From: Leptoclinus maculatus
Lineage: Eukaryota; Chordata; Actinopteri; Perciformes; Stichaeidae
NCBI GenBank assembly: GCA_032191485.1
Contig: JAVDOI010000006.1
Coordinates: forward strand, 28,051,085-28,115,084
Length of the DNA: 64,000 bases
Direction: 5' to 3'
Part shown: in pieces, positions 54,555-64,000 of the stretch
Position numbering within the stretch: position 1 is the first letter of the stretch
How the letters are laid out: each line of letters begins with the position of its first letter
The notes under the pieces: generated by a model
What the model was told of the DNA's origin: nothing
Seen by the model: only the letters and a program-made list of their open reading frames with translations
Database searches by the model: none
Position numbers and translations under genes: made by a program

Positions 54555-55010
54555 TACTGGTAGAATTAGGCCTTCCTATGACCCTCCGAAGTGCTGCTAA
54601 CAATGCTAACAACACTTTGACAGAATAGGACCGGAATGCAAGCGATGCGTACTTCAAAATAAAAGCGCAAGTTGTTTAGAGGTGGAGTTCGCGTCACCTT
54701 TAGAGCTTGTTTATACTGAACTTGTCTGCTGCTGCAGGACAAATGTTGTTTACATCATACTATTATGAATTATATAATATTAGAATATAACTTAAGATGT
54801 ATCACTCTGTATTAACACACCTTCTGTTCAATGTTCTGAACACATACTGTGTTAATGTGAAAGTTCTGTCCGGAAGTTGTTGCAGAGCATGGATTGCTGA
54901 GGCGTTCGGTAACTGTGGTAACCCAGACACGAGGTACCTCCTGCCCTCTGCTGGTTCTGTTGTGAATGTCTTTACATCTTCTCATTCAGTATAGATATTT
55001 TATTTCTGTG

Positions 55011-55092
55011 CTTGTGTGGACCAGTCCTTGGCAAAACACCTTTGTTGTGCGGACATTTTTGCTTGTGAAGACATTTGGCTGGTCCACACAAG
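55011..55092. repeat. Short inverted repeat, 14-bp arms
   Basis: CTTGTGTGGACCAG at 55011-55024 and its reverse complement at 55079-55092, with 54 bp between. Probable small MITE-like element. Confidence 0.6.
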
Positions 55093-55271
55093 GACAATGA
55101 TCGGATGAGCTCCATCGGTTGAATGAATGATCTGCATTTGAACACTTAATCATACTGCATCATACTGCACTATTACCTCCATTTCCTTGTCATTGTTGTT
55201 GTTTTTTATGTTCATATATATACTTTTGTATATGTATTTATATTGATATTGTACATCGTAGTTAAATGTTT

Positions 55272-55350
55272 AGATAGATAGATATACACTTTATTCATCC
55301 TCAGGGGGAAATTAGTTTGTAGCAGCAGCAATTTACAGAGTAAAATATAA
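55272..55350. repeat. GATA run and LINE 3' tail-like fragment
   Basis: AGATAGATAGATA followed by CACTTTATTCATCCTCAGG and GGGAAATT. The 'ACTTTATT-ATCC--AGGGGAAATT' phrase is a familiar fish LINE terminus. Confidence 0.5.
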
Positions 55351-56426
55351 TATAAAATGTTCTGTTCTACTTTGTTGTCCTTGTTTTTTGTGTTTATTTG
55401 TATATTCTGTGTACGTTGAGAGCAACGGAACAATCGGAGTCAAATTCCCTGTGTGCGTATACGTACACGACCATCTGTATAAATTGCAGAAAAAGTCCGA
55501 ACAGGCTCTGTAACTTCAGAAAAGTGTGTGTTTGCCAGTGCTCCTGAGCTCCCCTAGTGAACACACTCTGGTACTGCATGCAAACGTTGCTCGACTGTGA
55601 ACCAGCAATCCAATTTTCTAATTGGCTAAGGCTAGACATTTGTTCTGATTGGCTGTTTAAGTCATTGAGAACATGACAAAAAGAACATTTAAAAGCAAAC
55701 AGAGATATTTTTTCAAATACAACAATTTAATTATAATACAAATTAAACTATAATATGTTATTAGAATGACAGAAAGTGAACAAAGAAAATAAATGTGTCA
55801 GAAATAAACTCCACCTCAACCAACTACAACAACAAAATCCAGATTTTATGTCAATGTATGATTATTAATAATCTATTGGTGTACCTATGGGCTTCCATAG
55901 GCAACTGGAAACTGAATTGACACAGTCCACATGACGGGGCCCAGGCTGACCCATGGGTCATCCCTGCTGGGTCGCTGCTCAGTCCTTGGTTAGTTTGTGA
56001 TCCCCTACTCGATGAAATAGTGAATGCAGTGCCGTCTTAGCGCCCCAAAGCACGATTTGTGAAAACCAGTTCCTTTATTTATCCACCAGGAGAAGCAGTG
56101 ATTATGGAAGCTGACATTGTTTACAGCCATCAGACTGCTGGAGTTTGACATTTCACTAAGTTTGCCCTTTGGGGTAAAAATATAAGCCCCTCAGCACTCA
56201 CCGTCCCCAGGCTGAATTTTTGGGGAAGTGTGTCTAAAATAATGCACAAGACATCGAGAACATTTCCATTTGATGGAATGGTGTAGCCTTCAATATTAAG
56301 TTTGATATTTCATTCAGTTTTAACACCATAAACAGTGGCATAACTTTAGTGTAGAGCTGGAACAAGATGATAGACAATATATAAGACACACTGTCGGATG
56401 GAGTGATGGCTAATATTCTACTTCAG
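55351..56426. other. Intergenic, no feature recognised
   Basis: AT-rich unique sequence; no exon of ptprg or other gene could be identified. Confidence 0.45.
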
Positions 56427-57048
56427 GCTGAGTGGCTGTGACCTTTCGGAGACAGTTTATGGGAGCTGGACCTGCAACGACAACCTGAAGGATTCAGAAG
56501 TGAAGCTGCTCTCTGCTGGAGCGCAGAGAATGGAAACTCTCAGAGGTCAGATTGACTGTGATAACTTGATCACTGAAGTCTGAGATAGCAGTTTGTCTTC
56601 AACTTTCTGACAACAACACAAAGGTGGGAACGGTGAAAAGGTGGCAGCCATATTCTGATCACCCAGGTTAGATGACTGCTATCAGCTTCTGTGTGCATGT
56701 GGACTGACATTGAGTGGAAAGTTTGCATTGATATAGGAGTGACTTACAGAGAAATTGGTTGGAAGGGAAAGGGTAACCACTTATGTGTGGGAGGAAATGA
56801 TAAGTCCCAGGGGATATATTGCTCTGGGACTGGTTATTCTGTCTGTGACAATAACAGAAACACAGCCAATTGCCCCCACCCATCCTCAGTCAGTAGTGGT
56901 GAATCTGGAATCTGGTCTTGCTGGCATTCTGTCCCTCTACAGAGTTTCCTCTGGCCCGCTGATACCTCTACATTTTCCATTGCACATTCCCTGAACCCCT
57001 CTACCCCTTTGGCGTGGCAACTGGTTCTGTGACACAGTGTCAGCCGTG
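56427..57048 (+). pseudogene. Fish NLR (NLRC3-like/NLR-B30.2) fragment: LRR exon plus B30.2 (SPRY) remnant
   Basis: At 56427-56545, bounded by TACTTCAG and GGTCAG, one frame reads LSGCDLSETVYGSW, NDNLKDSEVKLLSAG and METLR, matching the LRR exons of the expanded fish NLR family, though shorter (119 bp). From about 56710 another frame reads GVTYREIGWKGKGN, CVGGNDKS, YCSGTGYSVCDNN and PHPSSVSS, the SPRY half of a B30.2 domain. After about 56890 the match continues in a shifted frame (SGLAGILSLYRVSSGPLIPL). The nucleotide-binding NACHT part is absent and there is at least one frameshift, so this is a dead fragment. Fish NLRs are cytosolic immune sensors; this piece has no such role. Confidence 0.75.
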
Positions 57049-57189
57049 TGTGTAGAAACACATCACTGAATTAAATAGCACTAGTTCAAGCCATGAATGG
57101 ATTACTGAACGTTCCTGCCAGACACAGGCCCAGCAGCCCAAAGTGTCAGGGCCCCTCGTGGCCTTCACCTGCAAAATGTCACTTGAAGA

Positions 57190-57370
57190 CATAGCCATGA
57201 AGCGATGCAAAATGACCACAAATAAACATAAAACAACAGCAAGGAGATGCAAAGCAACAGCAAAGAGACACACATTAACTAGAAAAGGGGACAAAACAAC
57301 CACAAACGGACACAAAATGTCTAAAAGAAGACATAAAATGACTACAAATAGACACAAAAACTCCCAAAAA
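57190..57370. repeat. Degenerate minisatellite (ACAAA-GACACAAAATG)
   Basis: Diverged 20-24 bp units such as GACACAAAATGTCTAAAAG and ACTACAAATAGACACAAA. Gives Lys/Thr-rich frames that are not genes. Confidence 0.8.
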
Positions 57371-57899
57371 ATAGGCAAAAACACCACAACCTATGTGTCT
57401 TGCTCCTATAGATGGTGGAACCTTTTGCATGTCTGTGCCCAGGGGCACATTGTGTCATAACCGGCCCACGGTTCAAGCTGCTTCAATATGTACACGGTTA
57501 AACACAAACACACAGATTTAGCACACCTTTCAGAGATATCAACACTGGTTAAATGGAGTGCAGGCAGACAATGAGGCGACAGTTGTATATTGTATCAGCT
57601 GATAATGAAACAGCAGCAGGTGAAGGAGATGCTGGTAAACTTTCATTTCATCTTTCCATATGCTTTTCAGTGTCTGCAGATACACTACAGTACCTTTTCT
57701 TTTTGGATTTAAGTAAGTAAGTAAGATTTATTTATAAAGCGCTTTTCACAGACAAAAGTCACAAAGTGCTTAACAGGAGCGGTCTTTCAAACATAAATAA
57801 CACAATGTGACCATACAAGGGCCAGTAATTTACAAGAACAGTTTTCAAAACATGAAACGTATTTAAGAAGGTACAATAAACAGAAAGTACACAATTAAA

Positions 57900-58486
57900 T
57901 CGCGGATTAAAAGCATGAATTTTACCCAAACGGCAGTCTAAACAGGTGTGATTTTTTAACAAATTCACGGAATCAGCAAACCGTAGGGGTGCAGGCAGAG
58001 CATTCCATAGCTTTGGTGCTACTGCCTCAAAAGCTCGGTCACCACGGGTCTTGAGGCGAGTGCGTGGGACAGACAGAAAATGTTTGACCTGAGAGCGCAG
58101 GCGGGTGAATAAGGGTGAAGTAGTTCAGCCACATAAGCAGGAGTCTGACCGTGTAGTGCTCTGTAAGTGAAAGTGAGAATTTTAAAGTGGATCCTAAACG
58201 CTACAGGGAGCCAGTGAAGAGATCTGAGTACGGGGGTGATGTGAGACCGTCTATTTGTCATAGTGAGTAATCTGGCGGCAGCATTCTGGATTACCTGCAA
58301 ACGGTTAAGAGCAGACACACTGAGTGAGGAGAAAAGTGTCTTACAATAATCAATGCGTGAGGAGATATGGGCGTTTATGATCATCTCTAGTTCAGCTGTT
58401 GATACTACAGATCTCAGTTTACTGATATTTCTTAGGTGGAAGAAACAAGATCTGGACAGCTGCTTAACATGGGGGTCAAACGACAT
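57900..58486 (-). pseudogene. LINE reverse transcriptase, C-terminal part
   Basis: An open block of 155 codons (58486-58019) includes ISSRIDYCKTLFSSL, LQVIQNAAARLLT and SLHWLPVAFRIHFKI, the usual LINE tail domain. It continues past a stop with APKLWNALPAPLRFADS. Confidence 0.85.
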
Positions 58487-58578
58487 GGATCGATCAAATA
58501 TTACCCCTAGATTACACAGGTTGAAGAGTGGACCAATACTCTGCTTGATCGTAGGGACAACTTCATCTGGTGCAATAA

Positions 58579-58945
58579 CTAGAACCTCCGTCTTATTAGC
58601 ATTGAGTTGTAAGCAGTTTCTGCCGTCCAGTCTCCAATAGCATTGACACAGTCTAGGAGCCTAGATAATGGGAAAGCCTCACTGGGTTTGAAGGAAAGAC
58701 GGAGTTGAATATCGTCTGCATATAAATGATAGGCAACATTATACTTTTTAATAATCTGTCCTAAAGGTAACAAATATAAAGAAAATAACAGAGGCCCCAG
58801 AACCGAGCCCTGCGGTACACCACAAGACAGTGGAGAGGTAACAGACACAAAGTCTCCCACAGAAAGAAAACCAGTCTAACCAGTCTATGCCAGATATGCC
58901 CACCCAATCACGTAGCCTCTTAATCAGGATGTTATGGTCTACAGC
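58579..58945 (-). pseudogene. LINE reverse transcriptase, catalytic part
   Basis: Contains the motifs CGVPQGSVLGPLLFSLYL and YHLYADDIQL, that is the GVPQGS loop and YADD active site. Upstream in the same strand is VDHNILIKRL, cut by the hAT insertion. Confidence 0.88.
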
Positions 58946-60425
58946 AGGGATTCCCAAAAGTGTGGTGCGCGCGAGCTGCCTCTAGGGAGTGCGCGAGAGG
59001 AAAAATGTAATGGTGGTCTAATGGTGTAATAATTAATATTAAATATAATTTTAAAACATTTAAGTGGGATTTTTCACAAAATAAAAACATGAATCATAAA
59101 AATTCCCTTTGTAAGATTTAAATTTAAAATTAAAAACGTACAATTTAATAAATAAATGCACTTCAGCTCCTGCCACCAGACTGTCTTTTACGTACACACT
59201 AGTTAGCCTAGCTTGTGCAGCTAACGTCATCAAACAGCTAACTTCATTCATTCAGCAACATTCATGCAAATATGCTAAACTGGCTGAAATCGGGGAAACT
59301 GTCAGGTGGGACATCTGAAGCTATCAGTCATAAAAGAGGAGAGGGACAGAGAGAGAGGGAGGAGGCAAGAGAAACAGAGAGGTGCGTTAGGGAGAGACCG
59401 GGAGAAGAAATCGAGTGGGAGTCAGGGAAAGATGAGACGGAGGAGACCGAAAAGGAGGAAGGGATAGCACAGACACATCGGGAGCACATAGGCCCATCGC
59501 GGAGTCAAGGTGAAAAAAGAGGAAACGAGAGTGAGCATCAGACTGGGAACAAAAAGAGGAAACATGATGAACATGATCTGGGTCTGGGCTTCACTTGGAT
59601 TAATGCAGATTGCACAAAGTCACAGTGCGTGGTGTGCAGTGAGGTTCTGGCTAACAGCTGTCTGAAGTCCTCTTATTTACGTCGCCACCTGAACACCAAG
59701 CATGCCAGTGCAAGTCAAAAGCCCCTTACATTTTTTATATCGAAATTGGAGGAGTTACAAAACAGCCCAAAACAACTGCAGTCTCATTCATGTGTTGGGT
59801 CTACAAAAAATGCACTACGGGCTTCATATCTGGTCAGTTACAGAATAGGAAGAAAGGGGCTACCTCACACAATCGCCAAAGACGTGTCCTTGCCAGCTGC
59901 CAAAGAGATGGTGGAATGTATGATTGGAGAGAGAGAAGCAAAAAAGTTGGACATAATCCCGGTGTCCAACAACACTGTGTCGCCGCATCGATGCTTTGTC
60001 CGAAGACATCCTGGCTACATTAGTCCGTTGCGTGAAGAAGAGTGAGTTTTACTCTCTGCAAGTAGACGAGTCTACAGATGTGGTCAATCTGGCCAATCTT
60101 CTGGTGTACGTCCGTTACCTTTTCGAAGGCACGGTGAAGGAAGATGTTTTGTTCTGTCGGCCCCTTGCTACCCGAACAACAGGACAAGAAATCTTCAATT
60201 GCCCCTTTGTTCGGTTTGTGTTCACACTGCAACATTTAACAGCGGACTAAATCTTGTAAACAAACGCCATGTGCGAGCAAACTGTTGTCTCATTGGTCCG
60301 ATTTTTATGCGGCTATAAATAGGCTCTGTTGCTTTTTTTTTTTTAAGGTGTGGGGGATTGGGGGTGCGTGACCCCGGTCGGGATGTAGAAGGGGGTGCGT
60401 GGCCTAAACAGTTTGGGAACCGCTG
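58946..60425 (+). mobile_element. hAT element (ZBED5-like), inserted in the LINE, exact target duplication
   Basis: Begins CAGGGATTCCCAAAAGTG and ends CAGTTTGGGAACCGCTG; these are inverted repeats of the CAG-GGTTCCCAAA type. The flanking 8-bp repeat GTCTACAG is at 58938-58945 and 60426-60433. It lies opposite to the LINE and splits its reverse transcriptase between VLLDLSYAFDTVD and DHNILI. 1480 bp, internally deleted. Confidence 0.93.
59272..60250 (+). pseudogene. BED-finger hAT transposase, N-terminal, truncated
   Basis: The 257-codon frame has a basic/acidic low-complexity leader (to about residue 100), then a BED-type finger (CVVCSEVLANSCLKSSYLRR then HLNTKH), then a region with GLPHTIAKDVSLPAAKEM and EREAKKLDIIPVSNNT. 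A small deletion near 59975 shifts the frame; the match resumes at 59996 with SEDILATLVRCVKKSEFYSL and QVDESTDV. It stops after TTGQEIFN, so the catalytic C-terminal half is lost. Resembles ZBED5/ZMYM6-like hAT transposases. Confidence 0.8.
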
Positions 60426-60433
60426 GTCTACAG

Positions 60434-60958
60434 TGTCGAACGCATAACTGAGGTCCAGAAGTACTAAAACAGAGCAGTCACCTGCATCAGAAGACATTAA
60501 AATATCATTCGAAACCCTCAGGAGAGCGGTTTCAGTAGAGTGCTGTCATACATATTGTGCCTCTCCAGTGCAGCAGTTTGTTGTTTGGCCACGACCTTCT
60601 CTAAGATTTTTGAAGGCACTTTTGATATGGGCCTATAGTTCATGGGAAAAGCCAGATCTAAGTTGGGTTTCTTTTATATAGGCTGGATAATGGCATGCTT
60701 CAAATAGGAAGGGACACTTCCTGTAGACAATGAGGAATTAACGATAGATGTCACAGCAGGGACAATAATTGGCAGAACTTTCAGAACTAGAGAGGATGGT
60801 ATAACATCCAGGGGGGAAGATGATGGCTTTGTTTTCTTAATTAAGTCCATCAGGTCTTGAAGGCTGATAGGCTTCAAAGAGTCCAGAACAGTAGGAGAAT
60901 AAGAGGAGCTACAGGTAGATGAACAAATCCCAGGCTGAATACCGGACCTCATAGCCAT
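60434..60958 (-). pseudogene. LINE reverse transcriptase, N-terminal part
   Basis: The minus-strand blocks SLQDLMDLIKKTKPSSSPLD, VIPSSLVLKV and SVPSYLKHAIIQPI, followed by a stop and later CSVLVLLDLSYAFDTVD, are the palm/finger start of a LINE reverse transcriptase. Several disruptions. Confidence 0.85.
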
Positions 60959-61176
60959 TACCTAATAAATGAAATAGGTAAGGAACTTGATACAATCGTC
61001 AACAGAAGAGCATGGTAATTTTATCATAACATTTTTCTCTTTGAAGAAGAAATTAATTTAGCAAAGTAAGCAGTTCCAGCTTCCTTTACTACATTATTAA
61101 AAGACACTATGAGGTCTTTGAGATATGTGCGGTGCACTTCTAGCTCAGTGGCTTTCCATAGCCGCTCTGTCCTGCG

Positions 61177-61924
61177 CAGTGGCGGGCCGTGCATTTTATA
61201 CCTGGGCCTTCAGTGCTGTCCTACAGCTGAAACACCACCTAATAATCTCATTGTGACGCGCAAGCTACAGTTATTTGTTTCTAGGGGTGTAACAATACAC
61301 GTATTCGTATTAAACCGTTCGGTACGAGGCTTACGAACTGAACAATACGTTTGAATAATACTAGTGCATTTGGAAAATGCAGAAGCTTAAATTGTGGGAA
61401 ATATAATGTTTTCGGTGGACTGCGCTCACGTAGGAGACAACGGGCTTTGTGACCTCTGAACCCGGAACAAAAAAAACAAAACAAAAGACAGCTGAGGCAC
61501 TGGACTTCTGGGAGGCTACGCTAAACTAGCTTAACAAACAATAACTCCGCGCATGACGGTATGCTTCATAATTAACGGACAATGCATATAGTCCAAATCT
61601 ATATAATTAACACAATGACAACAACGAACTCACAAGAACCAGTCACATATATTCATATGGGGGCCTCTCTTCTTACCTAGAGACACAGAGGTGAAATCTG
61701 ATTGGATAAAAGCTCTACTTAAAACAAGCTGCACTGGAAGCAGAGCAACTGAGGAAGACAGTAGCTGTGCAATGAGAAAATAAGATAATGGGAAAAATAT
61801 TTTTATAAATTATAATACATGTAGTGTATTTAAGAAAAATTATTAAATTATAAAATAGCTATAACTTTGTGATTCTGTTTAGGCCAGCAGAGAAGGCTTT
61901 GCTGGCTCTGACGGCCCACCACTG
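61177..61924 (+). mobile_element. hAT element of the CAGTGG family, nested in the LINE
   Basis: Ends CAGTGGCGGGCCGTGC and GACGGCCCACCACTG. The flanking 8 bp are GTCCTGCG (61169-61176) and CTCCTGCG (61925-61932), one mismatch. The 5' part matches in inverted sense the 3' end of the 43273-45124 element (CTGGGCCTTCAGTGCTGTCC). The last 260 bp match in inverted sense its 5' 260 bp (AAGTAGAGC..., CAGCTACTGTCTTCC). A second hAT fragment sits inside it. Confidence 0.8.
61282..61500 (+). mobile_element. 5' fragment of the TAGGGGTGTAAC hAT family
   Basis: TAGGGGTGTAACAATACACG through GTGCATTTGG, AAATGCAGAAGCTTAAATTG and TTTTCGGTGGA matches the first 160 bp of the element at 2366. No 3' end follows; right boundary approximate. 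Confidence 0.75.
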
Positions 61925-62147
61925 CTCCTGCGACACTTCCGTCTCAGGCTGCAGACACGGAGAAGTGTAGGCAGCCCTGGTCCTTTCCTTGAGACACCGT
62001 TGAGATTTGTGTTCATATCACAGCAGAAGTGCATTGAGAACTGATCAGCTGTACTCTGAGTAATAATGCGGGAGTGGAATGTTCATTTAAGACACAAGGA
62101 GTCAGCATTTACAGAGAGATCAAATAAAAAATATTCATGATCACTGA

Positions 62148-62719
62148 TCAGTAGGTCCTCACAACGGATATGATCAATATCAAGACCCAGAGAGACCACA
62201 AGGTCCAGGGTGTGACCACCCCTGTGAGTGGCGCCGGAAACTTTAAAGATTCAGTTCTATTAAGAAACTCAGTGGCTACGCAATCTGTAGTGTCTTTGAC
62301 ATGCAGATTAAAATCACCAACCAATAACACTTTATCTAGCTTGATAATAGAGGTCAGAAAGGCTGTGAACTCTGATAAGAACTGACCTGCTGGACCCGGT
62401 GGTCAATAAATTAAAATACAGTAAAACGGCTTTAGCCGACCCACTTTAGTCAGCTGTAGTTCAAAAGTAGTATAAGATTCTGTGCTTCCCAGTTGGCAGG
62501 AAAACTGATTCTTCCAGACCACGGCGAGACCTCCACCGTGGCCTGTCAAACGGGGAGTCCCAATAAAAGAATAGTCCACAGGGCATAGTTCATTTAAATG
62601 GATGCATTCCATATTCCGTTGCCAGGTTTCAGTCAGAAATAAGAAAGCCACATTATGACTTATGAACATGTCATTTAAAATGTGAGCCTTGTTCGCTACA
62701 GAGCGTGCATTAAAGCTTC
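62148..62719 (-). pseudogene. LINE endonuclease remnant
   Basis: Reads LRSFNARSVANKAHILND, AFLFLTETW, TGHGGGLAVVWK, then in a shifted frame KVLLVGDFNLHVKD. These are the N-terminal, ETW, GGG and GDFN motifs of APE-type LINE endonucleases. A stop and a frameshift near 62403 break it. Confidence 0.85.
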
Positions 62720-64000
62720 TTAACCCTAGCCCTATTTTTAGGCCTCTGCTCGAAAATTGCATACCCATACTAAAAAGAGTGTATTTCTGCAACTACTAGT
62801 TCTATTTTAATAATTGTTATGTTATAATAAAGGTAACACTTGTGAGATTTGTTCAGATGTGTAAATATCAGTGTATATGTTAGTAAATGAAGATGGCACA
62901 CAGCTCAAATTGAAGAGTTTCAGGTTCGCCTGAAAAAAAAGCACTTTTATTGTTATTATTTCTTTGGAATGATACATCTGCAAGTCTAAAACCTCTCCCA
63001 AATCATAGCACAATGTGTGAACAGTCTCTGTGCAAAGTTTGACTTTGATAAAGTGAAGCAGAACAAAATTAGAGAAGTTGTAGTACAGAGAGGTCAGGCG
63101 AGGTCACCAAAATGGTCATTTTTATATACTATATAACTATATATTTCACTTGTTTTATCACTAATGGTGTTCAATACATCCAAATACAGCAGTTTGGCTT
63201 CATTTTGAGAGCCAGAATCCTCTCTGAGCCCTGTCTGTGTGTCTCTGTCATCATGGAGTTTGGCTGACTCCTGTTGCTCTCTGCACATTGGTCGATTTCA
63301 ATGAATGACCCCTCGTTCGATGCGTTAGAGCCAATAGAATTGAGCCAACACCACGAGGGAAAGATTGACACCACTCTTAGCCAGTCAGATTCCAAAACGC
63401 GCCGTCTCTCGCGAAGCGTAAAATCCGATACACTGAAAGTAAAATCCCTACCCCCAGCTCGCCCGGGCTCAAATTCAACCCCTGTCCTCACGGAAACAGA
63501 TTTATGACAAACAGGTCATCCATAGAATAGATATTTGCAACAATACCTGCGGATTTTATCCTTTGTCTCCACGAAAACAGCGAAAAGGTGAGCTGCGTTT
63601 CTGATAATTAGCGATAAAGCGGTTTGTGGTTCTGGTGCTTGTTGGCTCATATGTCTGTAATGGTTTCACGGAGAGATATATTGAAGATATCTCCGTAATC
63701 TGTGTCGAATTCTCTTGCTTTCTGGTATCTCGGTTTTCCGTGTTAGCTTCTAGCTTTGTCTTGGTAGCTACGACCGGAGCGTGGATTCGGCTCCCTCATG
63801 GCGAAATATGAGTGGTAATTTGGTAATTCTTTTAGTTGTTTGTTTTAGTTGTGTAGAATTGTCTTTGAAGTGTGTAAAAATGGCTTACATGATCTTGTAG
63901 CCCATACTTTTTTCTTTAACTGGGTATATAACATGTGTGTAACATCATTATATTAGTTTCTGAAAAGTGCATTGTACGACACTCTGTACGCTAAACTTTC
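62720..64000. mobile_element. piggyBac-like element, copy B, running off the window
   Basis: A TTAA at 62720-62723 marks entry from the LINE, followed by CCCTAGCCCTATTTTTAGGC. The sequence is the inverted counterpart of copy A (46535-47545): ATCACTAATGGTGTTCAATAC, GACTTTGATAAAGTGAAGC and TAGAGCCAATAGAATT-flanking text, plus a far block at 63630-63830 matching the left part of copy A. Copy B retains about 400 bp that copy A has lost. The terminal CCTTTTCCTACC is deleted here. No transposase frame is visible before the window ends. Confidence 0.7.

Larger units (their letters stand above)
57715..62719 (-). mobile_element. Degraded LINE (APE-type, CR1/L2-like), interrupted by two hAT insertions
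   Basis: Reading on the minus strand: endonuclease part (62719 to about 62148), N-terminal reverse-transcriptase region (60958-60434), catalytic region (58945-58579) and C-terminal region (58486 to about 57900), then a short 3' UTR ending in CTTA tandem repeats at about 57715-57725. Stops and frameshifts separate the blocks, so it is inactive. Two hAT elements (58946-60425 and 61177-61924) split it. Its 5' part is cut at a TTAA by a piggyBac-like element. Clade assignment is from general resemblance only. Confidence 0.8.

Noticed and set aside
55093..58018. Search for 3' exons of ptprg, expected next in the vertebrate gene order
   Set aside because: No phosphatase-domain sequence was found on the minus strand; the gene probably lies beyond the window.

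Overview
The window is nuclear DNA from a ray-finned fish, most likely a spiny-rayed (percomorph) teleost. Three spliced vertebrate genes can be read with GT-AG introns. They lie in the same order and orientation as the conserved vertebrate block CADPS, FEZF2, C3orf14 (human 3p14). Almost everything else is intronic or intergenic DNA filled with teleost-type transposons, microsatellites and minisatellites. There is nothing prokaryotic here: no operons, no CRISPR and no RNA genes that I could recognise.

Layout. 1-8440: the 3' end of cadps on the + strand. Only its last two coding exons are present (6732-6836 and 7949-8119). The intron before them holds a hAT transposon with a 69-bp tandem array and a second, unclassified repeat. 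8441-30000: a gene-free spacer with several blocks that look like conserved non-coding DNA, two related MITEs, long microsatellites and a 2-kb minisatellite inside a transposon. 30798-34091: fezf2 on the + strand, four coding exons, complete at 428 codons plus stop, encoding a six-finger C2H2 repressor with an N-terminal eh1 motif. 34600-49900: downstream spacer with more enhancer-like blocks (fezf2 is a developmental regulator), interrupted by two hAT elements and a piggyBac-like element. 50989-54554: the fish homologue of C3orf14 on the - strand, four coding exons, 143 codons plus stop, reconstructed here by splicing. 56427-57048: a decayed NLR fragment (leucine-rich repeat plus B30.2). 57715-64000: a degraded LINE on the - strand carrying two hAT insertions and one piggyBac-like insertion.

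The most unusual locus is C3orf14 exon 2. A (GT)n tract lies against its 3' splice site. Its 5' splice site (last exon bases plus donor) has been amplified about 20-fold into a 37/38-bp minisatellite that fills intron 2. The start of the last exon of the same gene is also duplicated about 8 kb downstream. A transposon inserted in that duplicate, while the gene copy preserves the empty site.

The second theme is that tandem arrays repeatedly sit inside hAT-type elements (69-bp, 58-bp, 22-bp and GT arrays). Several insertions have exact 8-bp target duplications that can be read directly. I found no convincing new protein system. The conserved non-coding calls rest on sequence texture and position only.
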